DNA of 64,000 nt from Tritrichomonas musculus (GCA_039105265.1 JAPFFF010000011.1:3782001-3846000); one strand, 5' to 3'; counted from the first letter of the stretch, positions 29,984 to 39,339 are shown. Notes: generated from the sequence alone by a model not told the origin. Numbers and translations are program-made.

Positions 29984-29997
29984 AATTTTTTTATCGA
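29984..29997 (+). promoter_or_regulatory. T-rich Maverick start-site motif, before polymerase B
   Basis: A T run followed by TTATCGA lies about 12 bases before the ATG and resembles the TTTTTATTGA-type motif before other Maverick genes. A promoter role is inferred. Confidence 0.4.
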
Positions 29998-30008
29998 ATG
30001 CAAAATAA

Positions 30009-33000
30009 ATGAAAATAATATATGATGTGCCTTTAGATAAAATAATTGAACTGTATAATTTAATTACTGACTCTAATGATGACTTAAATGAAATTCTATC
30101 AGCTTATGACAATAATGAAAATCAATTACGAAATGATTTAAATGATGAAATTGCTGATACATTATTAGATAAATACAATTATGATGGAGATTATGAGGAC
30201 TTCAATGCTATCTACTATTTCATCAAAGGTGTTAAATCTGCGGACGCTCACTGGGAATCCTTAATGAACATTCAACCTCAACCATTAATCAAACAATTAC
30301 CTATACCTCATGCACCAAAACATCCAAAACAACCAATGAAATACATTGATTCTGACACAGCATTCTTTAATAAACTCAAACGTTTACCCAAAATCAACGA
30401 TTCCCTTGATGATTTCAATCGTCAACAAATACAATTGAAGTTCAATCGTGATTTACATAAACGTGATCAACAATTCCTTTCACAATTAATGCAACATCAA
30501 AATGACTTCATTAACTTTCATTCAAGGCCATCCAACAACGATGACGAACCAATTGATGAATTATTCACACCTAAAGAACTTAATGCAATGAACATTAAAT
30601 CATTCAAACAATGGAAAGAATTAAATTCTAAACAAGATGAATTAGTTAATGATATCATTGAAAGACTCGAAACTACTCCAACAGATTGGGAAATTGATTT
30701 TGAACTACTTAATCATAAAGGTAAAGAGAAACTGTTTCCATTACTTCAACAATTCTTTGCTGAACATATTGATTCATTACCGATTACAAATAAATACATA
30801 CTTAGATACAAAGTTAATGGTAGATGGCGATCTCTTCCATTCAAGTCTGAAACTTATAACAAATTAATGGAAAACTTTAATGAAAGAAACTTCATATTCA
30901 GCATTGATCAAAAACCTCCTGAATACTTTTATGAAAACGGTGGTGAAGAGTTACCTGATTGGTCATTCTTTTCTGCAATTGCTTTCACAAAACTTAAAGA
31001 CTCTGATGGTAACAATGATGTAGGTGGTTCATTCTTTCATTACTTAGTCAAACACAATATCAATAAACAAATCATTGAATACTTACAACGTTTACAGATA
31101 TTCGATAAACTCGTTAATGAAGATGGTAAACAACGTGATGAATTAAACGATTGCTGTTTCATTTATGCACTTAAACAAACCGGATGCTATAGTGAAAACG
31201 ATTTGAATCTCATGAGATTAAGAATTAATAACAGATATTTATCACAGTCATCAATCAATTCCATTTGTGAAGAATTCAATATTAAGATTAAATTGAGTTA
31301 CATCAATGAAGACGATAAGCATAACAAAAAGAAAATTGTTCGTTCACGTTCTGGCAATAAGTATAAATCATTCATGGGTGACGAAAATGCAAAACCAAAT
31401 CGTACTCATACATTCAACGTTTATGAAAATCATTACTTCATTGAAGAGAAAACTCCATTCAGCACATATTACATTAAACATTTAGGAAACGCTAAAGCTG
31501 GTACATTAGATAAAGAATTAAAAGATGGTAAATGGCGTCCAGCTCGTTATTTCATTTCATCCTCAAATTTAGTTCGTGAATTATTCAAACAAAATATATT
31601 CACTCCAATCACTTATGGTCAATGCAGAATTCTTAACACAGTATTCTATAATGAAATTGATTCAGATATTTCAAACATCGATTTAGAATACAATCCTAAA
31701 ACATGTACTCAACTCATTAAACCTGACAATCATAAAAAGAAATCATCCACTTCATTATCCCACAAAGATCCTACATATTGGTATGCTGACTTCGAAGCTG
31801 ACGTATCTGGTGACATTCATAAACCATTCATGTGTGTACTTCAATCTCAAAACGGTAAAGTTAATAAAGAATTCCGTGGTGAAAATTGTAACGTTCAATT
31901 ACTCAACTTCTTACCAGATAATGCAGTCATCTATTTCCATAACTTAGCGTATGACATTAGAATGCTTGCACAATTTGGAATCACTAGTTCAATCATTAAA
32001 GGCACAAAAACAATGAAGGCTGACATTAGATACAACAAGAAGATTCTTCATTTCAAGGATTCATTACCGATTCTTTCATGCAAGCTTTCACAATTGCCAC
32101 AAATGTTTGACATACCAAACATCCAAAAAGAAATCTTTCCATACAAGTATTACACACTTGAACGATTATCCTCAAACAAAGGAGTCATTAATGAAGCTGG
32201 ATTAAATGAAGACAAACAATGGACTGACGCTGATTACAAACTCTTCAACACAAACATTGATAAGATACCTAACTGTCGCATTGATGCAAATCACTTTGAT
32301 ATGTGGAAATATGCTTCATTCTATTGTCAACAAGATGTAAACATTTTAAGACTTGGCTTTAATGCATTTCGTCAAGGTTTCATCAAAGACTTCAACATTG
32401 ATCCATTCAAATATGTTTCCATTTCATCTCTCGCTAATGAAGTCTTTAATCAACGAGTCTATTATCCTAACAAAAACCTTTACAAGATTGGCGGACATGT
32501 TCGTAAATTCTGTTCACATGCTGTATACGGTGGAAGATGCATGACTGCATACAATAAGAAATGGCATACAACTAAACCATTAAGCGATTTCGATGCTGTA
32601 TCATTATATCCATCCGCAATGGCAAGATTATATACGGTTGAAGGTAGACCTGAAGTCATTAAACCCAACCAATTGAATCTTGAATTCCTCTCCAAACAAG
32701 GTGCATACATTGTTGAAATCAAGATTACTAAAGTTAACAAGCATTATCCATTTCCATTAATTGTTCGTAAAGAGAATGGACTCAATCGTAATGACGATAA
32801 TCTTGCACCTGGTGAAACCGTTAATATGGTCGTTGATAACATTACTTTAGAGGATCTCATTGAATTCCAGAAGATTGAGTTTGAATTAATCCGTGGTTAT
32901 TATTGGCCTGGTGCAAGAGATTACCGCATTCAAGATGAAATTCGTAAGATATTCAATAAACGTTTGGAATACAAGAAGCAACATAATCCTCTTCAACAAT

Positions 33001-33761
33001 TGTACAAATTAATTATGAATTCATGCTATGGCAAAACGATTGAGCGTCCTGTTGAGAAAGATTACAAGTACTTTGATGATATCAGTAAGTTAGAGAAGTA
33101 TTGGTTCAAAAATTATTACAAAATCACTGATGTTATGCAAATCGCTAATTCAAACATTCATGCAGTACGAACATTAAAACCAATTGACAAACACTTCAAC
33201 TTTTCATTACTGGGTATTCAAGTTCTTTCAATGTCCAAACGTATAATGAATGAAGTAATGTGTCTCGCATATGATCTCGGTTGTCACATATACTATCAAG
33301 ATACTGATTCATTTATGATCGAGTGTCCTGATTTAGAGATTCTTCAAAATGGATTTCGTGAAAAATACAATCGTGAACTCATTGGAACTAACTTAGGTAA
33401 CTTCCATTGTGACTTTCCATCAATTAATAACCATAATGAAATGCCTTACTCTGTTGAAGCTTACTTCCTCATGAAGAAGATGTATGTACACAAAATTACT
33501 GACTCATCAAATGAAATCGATTATGTAATACGTGGCAAAGGATTAACTCAGAATTCAATCAAACATGCCGCTGATGGTGACGTAATGTCTTTATATCAAT
33601 CTATCTTTGATGGTAATTCACAAACGTTTGATTTAACGCAAGGTCAACCATGCTTCTCAATGAACAAAAATATGACTGTCTCAACTGTTAAACAATTCCA
33701 ACGCACAATCAAAACTACATATGATGAAGGCAATCGTGATGATTATTTCACTCATACATAA
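30009..33761 (+). CDS. POLB: Protein-primed family B DNA polymerase of Maverick-B, with OTU-like N-terminal region
   Basis: This codes for 1250 residues. Exonuclease motifs are DFEADVSGD (about residue 594) and YFHNLAYDIRML (about 643). Polymerase motifs are DFDAVSLYPSAM (about 861), KLIMNSCYGKT (about 1001) and YYQDTDSFM (about 1096). These are the marks of the protein-primed polymerase that copies Polintons. The first 560 residues are not polymerase. Within them, NDCCFIYALKQTG (about 380) and ENHYFIEE (His about 474), with a helical part between, resemble the Cys and His blocks of OTU-like cysteine proteases. The 3' end overlaps the convergent integrase gene by 14 bases. The frame looks whole. 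Confidence 0.93.
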   Translation: MKIIYDVPLDKIIELYNLITDSNDDLNEILSAYDNNENQLRNDLNDEIADTLLDKYNYDGDYEDFNAIYYFIKGVKSADAHWESLMNIQPQPLIKQLPIPHAPKHPKQPMKYIDSDTAFFNKLKRLPKINDSLDDFNRQQIQLKFNRDLHKRDQQFLSQLMQHQNDFINFHSRPSNNDDEPIDELFTPKELNAMNIKSFKQWKELNSKQDELVNDIIERLETTPTDWEIDFELLNHKGKEKLFPLLQQFFAEHIDSLPITNKYILRYKVNGRWRSLPFKSETYNKLMENFNERNFIFSIDQKPPEYFYENGGEELPDWSFFSAIAFTKLKDSDGNNDVGGSFFHYLVKHNINKQIIEYLQRLQIFDKLVNEDGKQRDELNDCCFIYALKQTGCYSENDLNLMRLRINNRYLSQSSINSICEEFNIKIKLSYINEDDKHNKKKIVRSRSGNKYKSFMGDENAKPNRTHTFNVYENHYFIEEKTPFSTYYIKHLGNAKAGTLDKELKDGKWRPARYFISSSNLVRELFKQNIFTPITYGQCRILNTVFYNEIDSDISNIDLEYNPKTCTQLIKPDNHKKKSSTSLSHKDPTYWYADFEADVSGDIHKPFMCVLQSQNGKVNKEFRGENCNVQLLNFLPDNAVIYFHNLAYDIRMLAQFGITSSIIKGTKTMKADIRYNKKILHFKDSLPILSCKLSQLPQMFDIPNIQKEIFPYKYYTLERLSSNKGVINEAGLNEDKQWTDADYKLFNTNIDKIPNCRIDANHFDMWKYASFYCQQDVNILRLGFNAFRQGFIKDFNIDPFKYVSISSLANEVFNQRVYYPNKNLYKIGGHVRKFCSHAVYGGRCMTAYNKKWHTTKPLSDFDAVSLYPSAMARLYTVEGRPEVIKPNQLNLEFLSKQGAYIVEIKITKVNKHYPFPLIVRKENGLNRNDDNLAPGETVNMVVDNITLEDLIEFQKIEFELIRGYYWPGARDYRIQDEIRKIFNKRLEYKKQHNPLQQLYKLIMNSCYGKTIERPVEKDYKYFDDISKLEKYWFKNYYKITDVMQIANSNIHAVRTLKPIDKHFNFSLLGIQVLSMSKRIMNEVMCLAYDLGCHIYYQDTDSFMIECPDLEILQNGFREKYNRELIGTNLGNFHCDFPSINNHNEMPYSVEAYFLMKKMYVHKITDSSNEIDYVIRGKGLTQNSIKHAADGDVMSLYQSIFDGNSQTFDLTQGQPCFSMNKNMTVSTVKQFQRTIKTTYDEGNRDDYFTHT

Positions 33762-34257
33762 ATGCTAATCGATAACGAGGCATCATTTGTTTTTGTCCAT
33801 TTTCGTTAACAATTTCATACAAACCATTCTTGAATCCATTAACTTTATGTTTACCGGGTTGCAAAATCGTCCTTCGTTTCATCATTTTATCAACGTCGTT
33901 ATAAACTTTAACCTCAACGCCATCATTAATTCTAAATCCTTCGCTATTCATTATTTCCCAATTAGCTTGACATATTTTCCTAACAATATACTCTTCCAAA
34001 TCAGGATCATCATTAACCATTTTAGGTGATACACTAAAACCTGCCCACTTACTTAATCCTTTATGCGGTGCATAGTTATACTGTCTAACAATTTCATTCA
34101 TTACGATCGGTGTAATTACTCCAACTTTCATCACATATGCCATATCTCTAATACTTCTAATGACTCTATCTATGATTCCTAAACTACTGTGTAGAGGTTG
34201 AGTCTTTGATGCAGCTCGTTGTTCTTTCTTCATAAATTCTGGATAAACTCCTTTCAT
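33748..34257 (-). CDS. INT: Integrase of Maverick-B, C-terminal part
   Basis: The 169 residues hold the end of a retroviral-type (rve) integrase as found in Mavericks: LGIIDRVIRSIRDM, then YNYAPHKGLSKWAG, which fits the YN-x-x-PH-x-x-L pattern after the catalytic core, and a small beta-barrel tail (PGKHKVNGFKNGLYEIV, then MPRYRLAF). Only part of the usual protein is present, so the product is unlikely to be active. It is convergent with the polymerase gene. Confidence 0.8.
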   Translation of the reverse strand: MKGVYPEFMKKEQRAASKTQPLHSSLGIIDRVIRSIRDMAYVMKVGVITPIVMNEIVRQYNYAPHKGLSKWAGFSVSPKMVNDDPDLEEYIVRKICQANWEIMNSEGFRINDGVEVKVYNDVDKMMKRRTILQPGKHKVNGFKNGLYEIVNENGQKQMMPRYRLAFMYE

Positions 34258-35303
34258 CTGTCTTGGTACACTAATGAATTAACTTCATGCTTAACACCAA
34301 ATCCTGCGCAATTAGTTCTAGCAATTCGAATGAATCCATTACTGGCTAATTGAAGTGTATTTTGTTTGATATGCCATAAATTAAACTTCTTATCAACAAC
34401 ACTAACTCCAGTAAATGTAGTAACACCATCTCCACCTTCTTCATCTTCACCTTTTTCTTCAATTTTGGTAACAATTTTGGCTGGACGATTGATTTGAGTA
34501 AAGTGAGTAGTAATTGGGCAAATAGTTGGTGTGTAATAGAGTGCATTAACTTCATAATCCATGAATCTTAAAACATCAGCAACGGCAAGTGGATCAACTT
34601 GACACCAAACTAATGCTTCCAATGATGTACGTATTTCTTCTTCAACTTCACCTAAAATTCGATTTGGATATAAACGCCATGCTTGTAATGCTAATTGATC
34701 AGTGAATGGTATAACTAATTCCATTTGAACTGGTACAATAGCGTTATTTGCAAATTGTCTCAATGGAATGTAAACACCACATACACCCGGTAAGTATTTA
34801 GAAACTTTCTCCCATAATGAATGAGCTTTTGGTGATGCAATTTTGACTTCTCTAGCACGGATAGCATTGTATGCAAATGATTCACGAATTAATTGATCTT
34901 GACGATATGTTTCAACAAGTTTACCATCAACCCAAAATCTACAATCTTCAATGATTTCAACAGCATCTTTGAATCCAATGAATATACGATTGAGTCCTTC
35001 AGTGTCTAAATCAAATGCATTAGCATAAATGGGATCCTGAAATTTAACTGAAAAATCGATCTTCATTGTTATGAATCCTTTTTCGATTTGACTAATTGTA
35101 TGACCTGAATGAGTTAATTTCATGCGAGTTTTTGTACCTATTGGCATTGGAGCATCTTTGTTTTGAAATTCTTCAGTAACGAATGAGAAAGTATTATCAC
35201 CACCATTTTTCTGTACTAAATTACGTAATGTATCGTTGAAGAAATCGAGAACATCACCTTCATCATTACCTGTATTCTTAAATTGAGCGTTTTGATACGA
35301 CAT
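34254..35303 (-). CDS. MCP: Major capsid protein of Maverick-B, partial
   Basis: The 349 residues start MSYQNAQFKNTGNDEGDVL and match the first part of the Maverick-A capsid protein: KNGGDNTF, HTISQIEKGF, GFKDAVEII, WVDGKLVETY, IPFTDQLALQAWRLYPN and ALVWCQV. Only part of the usual length of about 600 residues is present. The coding-strand motif TTTTTACTCA (35311-35320) stands 7 bases before the ATG. Confidence 0.85.
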   Translation of the reverse strand: MSYQNAQFKNTGNDEGDVLDFFNDTLRNLVQKNGGDNTFSFVTEEFQNKDAPMPIGTKTRMKLTHSGHTISQIEKGFITMKIDFSVKFQDPIYANAFDLDTEGLNRIFIGFKDAVEIIEDCRFWVDGKLVETYRQDQLIRESFAYNAIRAREVKIASPKAHSLWEKVSKYLPGVCGVYIPLRQFANNAIVPVQMELVIPFTDQLALQAWRLYPNRILGEVEEEIRTSLEALVWCQVDPLAVADVLRFMDYEVNALYYTPTICPITTHFTQINRPAKIVTKIEEKGEDEEGGDGVTTFTGVSVVDKKFNLWHIKQNTLQLASNGFIRIARTNCAGFGVKHEVNSLVYQDR

Positions 35304-35310
35304 TTGCGAG

Positions 35311-35320
35311 TGAGTAAAAA
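35311..35320 (-). promoter_or_regulatory. T-rich Maverick start-site motif, before the Maverick-B capsid gene
   Basis: TTTTTACTCA on the coding strand ends 7 bases before the ATG. It is the Maverick-B variant of the TTTTTATTGA motif of Maverick-A and Maverick-C. Confidence 0.45.
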
Positions 35321-35356
35321 TATGAATGAATGATTAAATTTTTTATGCAAAACCAA

Positions 35357-35647
35357 ATGGCTTTTGGTAGCTGGTTTAAGAAATTAGGTGAGAAAATTAA
35401 GAATGGCTTTAGAAAAGTGTTACCGATTGCACGAAAGGTTGGTCAAGTAGCTCAAACAGTTGTTGCGCCTGCATTAGGAGCAGTTGGTTCTGTAATTGGT
35501 GGTGATAAAGGTAAAGTTCTAAATCAATGGGGTAATGTTGTTAATCAAGCTGGTGGACAAATCAGTAAATATTCAAATATGGTTAATGCTAAAGTTGAGG
35601 ATCCGAGATATAAACCCGGTATGTTTAATGTACCTTTATTGAAGTAG
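35357..35647 (+). CDS. Small basic Gly-rich Maverick-B protein
   Basis: This codes for 96 residues starting MAFGSWFKKLGEKIKNGFRK. The start was chosen over an upstream in-frame ATG at 35330 because the Maverick-A homologue at 5285 begins MAFGTW. A basic amphipathic N-terminal helix is followed by VAPALGAVGSVIGGDKGK, a hydrophobic Gly/Ala stretch with a GG pair. It is probably a minor virion protein; adenovirus-like core or membrane-active proteins are the analogy. It is divergent from the capsid gene. Confidence 0.7.
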   Translation: MAFGSWFKKLGEKIKNGFRKVLPIARKVGQVAQTVVAPALGAVGSVIGGDKGKVLNQWGNVVNQAGGQISKYSNMVNAKVEDPRYKPGMFNVPLLK

Positions 35648-35681
35648 AATGATTAATGGATGAATTGATTGAAAATTATCA

Positions 35682-35816
35682 TTAGGAATACAATCGGGCA
35701 CGCATTTCATCTGTCAATTCAGGATCAGGTTCAGGTATCAATTTCATCACTCTAATGACAAGATTAGCGAACTCAATAACGGTCAAACATGTTAATATAA
35801 CACTGATGTACAACAT
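35682..35816 (-). CDS. Conserved 44-residue membrane microprotein of Maverick-B
   Basis: The ATG is at 35814-35816 and the stop TAA at 35682-35684. The protein starts MLYISVILTCLTVIEFANLV, a membrane helix, then RVMKLIPEPDPELTDEM and RARLYS. It corresponds in strand, place, length and pattern to the 43-residue frame at 5548-5679. The two share the IE pair, the following N, RV-KL, a Pro, DP and the terminal R-x-R-x-YS. Confidence 0.75.
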   Translation of the reverse strand: MLYISVILTCLTVIEFANLVIRVMKLIPEPDPELTDEMRARLYS

Positions 35817-35859
35817 TTTGAACTAAATCAAAAATATTTTTACTTAAGACCAAATATTT

Positions 35860-36198
35860 ATGTCAGAGATTAAGGTGTTGGAACCAGTTAAGAATGTTAT
35901 TAAAGAATTCGATACACCAGATGAGTTCAATATGTATTACATGAAGAATAAGGATGAAATTGATAAACTAACGACTCATAAGTTGAATAAGATGTTCAAG
36001 ATTGATGGGTATCGAATAACTAGAATACAAGGCACATTAATGCTCAGAACTGATTATGCAGCGAAGAAAAGGATAGATAAACAAGCTTCATCTGTTGATG
36101 AATTAAGGGATAGAATTGATGAGTTGCAGAGTGAATATGAAGAAATTAAAGATCGAATGAATCAAATGATTGAAATCGTTAATAAACACTTTAGTTAA
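35860..36198 (+). CDS. Small conserved Maverick-B protein with C-terminal coiled coil
   Basis: The 112 residues are homologous to the protein at 5731-6033: VLEPVKNVIKEFDTPDEFN, then THKLNKMFKIDGYRITRI and TLMLR. The C-terminal 40 residues form a coiled coil (DELRDRIDELQSEYEEIKDR). It lies between the microprotein and the convergent ATPase gene. The motif ATTTTTACTTA (35835-35845) precedes the ATG by 14 bases. The function is unknown. Confidence 0.75.
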   Translation: MSEIKVLEPVKNVIKEFDTPDEFNMYYMKNKDEIDKLTTHKLNKMFKIDGYRITRIQGTLMLRTDYAAKKRIDKQASSVDELRDRIDELQSEYEEIKDRMNQMIEIVNKHFS

Positions 36199-36208
36199 GG
36201 TTCATTGT

Positions 36209-37042
36209 TCATTCTTGAATTACTGTCTCTCCTCCTTCAGTTACATTTACATACATGTAAGGATGACTGTCTGGCTTTATATTTTTGATCGAAAGCAATC
36301 GTTGATATAGTGCATAGAATTCATCAAAATCAAGATTAGACGCTGATTGTGAATAAATGAAGTGCAATTGTTGTTTGTTGAAACATGGAAATATGAATAA
36401 CGTTGTGATTTCATTCTTAATGTGAGGTTTAATGCCTTTCCATCCTTGAATGAGTAAGAAGTAAGTAATGTTTGTATGTCTGCAACGACGAATTTGTTGA
36501 CTAAAGAATGATTCCTCTGATGAAAACAATTTACTGTTACTAATATCATCAAATAGAACGATTGTGTGTAAGTAAGGTTTACTGAAGTCATTAATGTGTA
36601 AAGCATCGAATAAAGCTTCACGTTGTTCATCAATGATTTTGTCTTCTAAATGTTCACGGAGAATGAGATAGTATAGATTCTTTGCAGCAATGAGAGTTTT
36701 AATGAATTCAACTGAATCCTTTTCACTAATGGTGACATAAGGCATTCGAATCATTTGCTTCAATGATTGAAAGGATTTATCGTTTTCATCACCGTTTTTA
36801 GTAACATAAATCAATAAATGATGTGTATTTAATAGAGATATCTTAATGATTTCCTCTAATGCTATCACTGTTTTGCCCAATGATTGTTTGCCAACAATGA
36901 CATTCACTGAATTGTAACGAACTTTGATATCTTGATGTATTGGTTTAATTAATGAATTACTGGTTTCATTAGATTTGGACTTTAATGTATCATTAACTTT
37001 GTCTCTAATGAATGATAAATTGTATGAAGGTTCTGTTGTCAT
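36209..37042 (-). CDS. ATP: FtsK/HerA-type packaging ATPase of Maverick-B
   Basis: A start at 37042 gives 277 residues beginning MTTEPSYNLSF. This start is preferred to the upstream ATG at 37069 because the T-rich motif TTTATTTTTGA (37056-37066) lies directly before it and would otherwise be inside the gene. It holds Walker A GKQSLGKT, Walker B HTIVLFDDIS and RRCRHTNITYFLLIQGWKG. It is closely similar to the Maverick-A ATPase over its whole length. Its job is to pump element DNA into capsids. Confidence 0.85.
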   Translation of the reverse strand: MTTEPSYNLSFIRDKVNDTLKSKSNETSNSLIKPIHQDIKVRYNSVNVIVGKQSLGKTVIALEEIIKISLLNTHHLLIYVTKNGDENDKSFQSLKQMIRMPYVTISEKDSVEFIKTLIAAKNLYYLILREHLEDKIIDEQREALFDALHINDFSKPYLHTIVLFDDISNSKLFSSEESFFSQQIRRCRHTNITYFLLIQGWKGIKPHIKNEITTLFIFPCFNKQQLHFIYSQSASNLDFDEFYALYQRLLSIKNIKPDSHPYMYVNVTEGGETVIQE

Positions 37043-37111
37043 AAATGCGTTTTCATCAAAAATAAACATTAATATTGAGCTTAATGGTTAATACAGTGAT
37101 TCAGAATGAAT

Positions 37112-38257
37112 TTATTGTGGTGGTGCTAAAGCATTTGGTATCATGAATTCTCCTCCTTCACGTTGATAAGCAGGGTTATTTATTAATGCATTCTGATGCG
37201 CTCGTTCAACTAATTGAGTTAATGTAGTAGTAACGTCATGAGTTAATGCAGTTTTCTGATCTTCACTCCATTGATCATTAGTGTAATTGAGTCTGAATAT
37301 CATATCATCAACGGTTTGATCAATTTCATCAGCACGTGATTTCTTAATTTTTGCAGCAGATTTTTCATTAGTGACACCATATTTTGTATACAATGGTTGA
37401 AGAACTGTTGTATTCCAAAAGTCAGCAATAGCTTTTGCAGAAACTTGTAACCTTAATTTCTTCGGAACTTCACAAATTTGAAGAGCGCCATCAATGAATG
37501 GACCAGCTACATATTTACGGAATCTATTATATGAAGACATTCGTTTTGGTGGTTTAACGTTGTATTTAGTTAAATCATATCCCGCAAACTCAACTGGATT
37601 ATTATTGAAAGAAGAAACGTTACCACGTAAACTAACATTACTGTTTTCATCATCGTAAGTAACATTATACAATTGCTTTCTGAAATCATTGAATGAGTGA
37701 TTATGACGATCTTCACGAGTTGGGTATTTATTGTAATAAGCTAATGTTTCAGGATAATTACTAGCTTTAGTTGTATAACCATTGACAAACATTGGTTCAC
37801 CTTTACGATTGGATATAACGACATCAGGAATTCCATCATTATTTATATCAGTCAAGTTTTGTAATGAAGCTGGTGCATTAGGATTACGTTTATTGAGTTT
37901 CCATGGTGAACTTGGATTAGCTGCATTATGTTTAGTAATTAAATCCTCTGCACCTTGTGGAGAGATTGCATTCTTTACACGTTTGATATCACGTTGAAGG
38001 TCTAATATAATGTGTTGCAGTTCCTTCATACCGACTTTATTGTTACTAAATCCACCAAATAATTGACCATCTCTAGCGGCGGCAAGAAACCTTGCAATTA
38101 ATTCAGTTTTAGCAACATTAACATCACCATTAGAGTAACGTTGAACTTCTTGAATCGTTAATGGTTGCGGTGCATATTTATTATAAATGTTTAGCAAATC
38201 CTGAACAGAAAGCGTGTTTTGCATGAAATCAGCTAATGGATTAACTTGTTGAGTCAT
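37112..38257 (-). CDS. Maverick-B protein of 381 residues with a DxNxDGxxD motif
   Basis: The C-terminal third (from about residue 240: PPKRMSSYNRFRKYV, then VLQPLYTKYGVT) is homologous to the small protein at 6933-7406. The N-terminal 220 residues have no counterpart there and include LTDINNDGIPDVVISNRKG near residue 135, which matches the DxNxDGxxD calcium-loop pattern, followed by MFVNGYTTKASNYP. The function is unknown; structural or virion-associated is a guess from place. A T-rich leader (TTTTTATTTTTAG, coding strand, within 38265-38280) precedes the ATG. Confidence 0.7.
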   Translation of the reverse strand: MTQQVNPLADFMQNTLSVQDLLNIYNKYAPQPLTIQEVQRYSNGDVNVAKTELIARFLAAARDGQLFGGFSNNKVGMKELQHIILDLQRDIKRVKNAISPQGAEDLITKHNAANPSSPWKLNKRNPNAPASLQNLTDINNDGIPDVVISNRKGEPMFVNGYTTKASNYPETLAYYNKYPTREDRHNHSFNDFRKQLYNVTYDDENSNVSLRGNVSSFNNNPVEFAGYDLTKYNVKPPKRMSSYNRFRKYVAGPFIDGALQICEVPKKLRLQVSAKAIADFWNTTVLQPLYTKYGVTNEKSAAKIKKSRADEIDQTVDDMIFRLNYTNDQWSEDQKTALTHDVTTTLTQLVERAHQNALINNPAYQREGGEFMIPNALAPPQ

Positions 38258-38302
38258 TTGCTTGACACTAAAAATAAAAATGAATGAAATCGAATTTACG
38301 TT

Positions 38303-38770
38303 TTAAAATGCATCAGGGTCTATTTCGGTTTCAATGAATTCATCTTTGGGTTCATCAATGATTTGATTTCTGATTCGATTAATGTTTTGTTGATTTAAGC
38401 ATTGATGAATCTCTGATGGGTAATAAACGATTTCTTTATATTCTTGAGCTTCAAAGTCAACATTTAATATAAACATTTTTGACTTGTTCTTAGGTAAAGA
38501 TCGTTTATCAGATTCACTGAATGATATACATAATTGCTTGTCATAAATTTCAAGTATTTGCTTGTGATTAATGTATATCTTTTTGTCTTCAAAGACGAAC
38601 AATTCAATGAATACAGGCTTAATGCAGAGTTGTTTATACTTGTTCTTAAATGCATCCTTACCTTCGAAGTAAACGTTTGCACTATTTGGTGTACATGAAT
38701 GGTTTTGTTTAGTGTATTTACTAATGGTTTCAACGAATTTAGTGATTGAATTGTACGTTAACTTTGTCAT
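38303..38770 (-). CDS. Unknown Maverick-B protein of 155 residues
   Basis: The protein starts MTKLTYNSITKFVETISKY; it is Lys-rich with a beta-rich middle (VFIELFVFEDKKIYINHK) and an acidic tail (DEFIETEIDPDAF). No family is recognised. The coding-strand leader ATTTTTACTGC (38778-38789) stands 8 bases before the ATG, which supports expression as a Maverick gene. Confidence 0.65.
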   Translation of the reverse strand: MTKLTYNSITKFVETISKYTKQNHSCTPNSANVYFEGKDAFKNKYKQLCIKPVFIELFVFEDKKIYINHKQILEIYDKQLCISFSESDKRSLPKNKSKMFILNVDFEAQEYKEIVYYPSEIHQCLNQQNINRIRNQIIDEPKDEFIETEIDPDAF

Positions 38771-38848
38771 TTGCGTTGCAGTAAAAATATTTGCAATAAT
38801 GGTTTCAAATAATGTTGGAATTGTTTGAAAAATAAAGGGTAGAATGAA

Positions 38849-39175
38849 TTAAAACATTGGAGTATCTGAATCAAAGTCATAGTTAATGTTATCATTATTG
38901 TTCTCAGAAATAAATTGATTAGCGAATTCCATATCAAGTCTCATTTGTTCATCAGTATATTCTCCATCAGATATGAGTACAGGTTCGTTTGCACTAAGTT
39001 CTAAATCAAAATCACCATTATCGTATAATGTTTGAATATCCCTTTGACAATGATTAATGGACTGAAGTAACTGTTTACATTTTTGATTGTCCTTACATTC
39101 TTTCAATTCTTTAATAAGACTATCGAGTATATATTGTTTGTATTCAATGCATGCATTATTGTTAATTGTTGTCAT
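38849..39175 (-). CDS. Unknown small acidic protein at the right end of Maverick-B
   Basis: A start at 39175 gives 108 residues (MTTINNNACIEYKQYILD). An upstream ATG at 39244 lies inside the terminal repeat and would add a hydrophobic stretch coded by the repeat, so the inner start is preferred. The protein is helical at first (LIKELKECKDNQKCKQLL) and acidic towards the end (DFDSDTPMF). The family is unknown. Confidence 0.6.
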   Translation of the reverse strand: MTTINNNACIEYKQYILDSLIKELKECKDNQKCKQLLQSINHCQRDIQTLYDNGDFDLELSANEPVLISDGEYTDEQMRLDMEFANQFISENNNDNINYDFDSDTPMF

Positions 39176-39191
39176 CTTTTTCGTTGGTGAT

Positions 39192-39339
39192 AAAATAAAT
39201 TCTAACACTAATTCTAACATTAATTCTAAAATTAAAACTAACATTCAAATCATGCATAAATTATTCATTCGTTTGTCATTTAATTCTGAAATGGGGATTT
39301 TGGGGTGAAAGCCCAGAATCACCATTTCTATATACTACT
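39192..39339 (-). repeat. Right terminal inverted repeat of Maverick-B
   Basis: Complement of 28821-28968, ending ...ATATACTACT, followed by the target duplication AAAAT (39340-39344). Confidence 0.93.

Larger units (their letters stand above)
28821..39339. mobile_element. Maverick-B: short Maverick/Polinton with both terminal repeats
   Basis: The element is 10519 bp with terminal inverted repeats of 148 bp that I read as identical, starting AGTAGTATATAG and ending in its complement, and a 5-bp target duplication AAAAT (28816-28820 and 39340-39344). It codes for protein-primed polymerase B, part of an integrase, part of a major capsid protein, a packaging ATPase and seven small genes. Identical repeats and a clean target duplication point to a recent insertion. 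It is shorter than the usual 15-20 kb, no protease or minor capsid gene is seen, and it looks broken at one or two places. It is probably mobile only with help from another copy. Confidence 0.93.
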
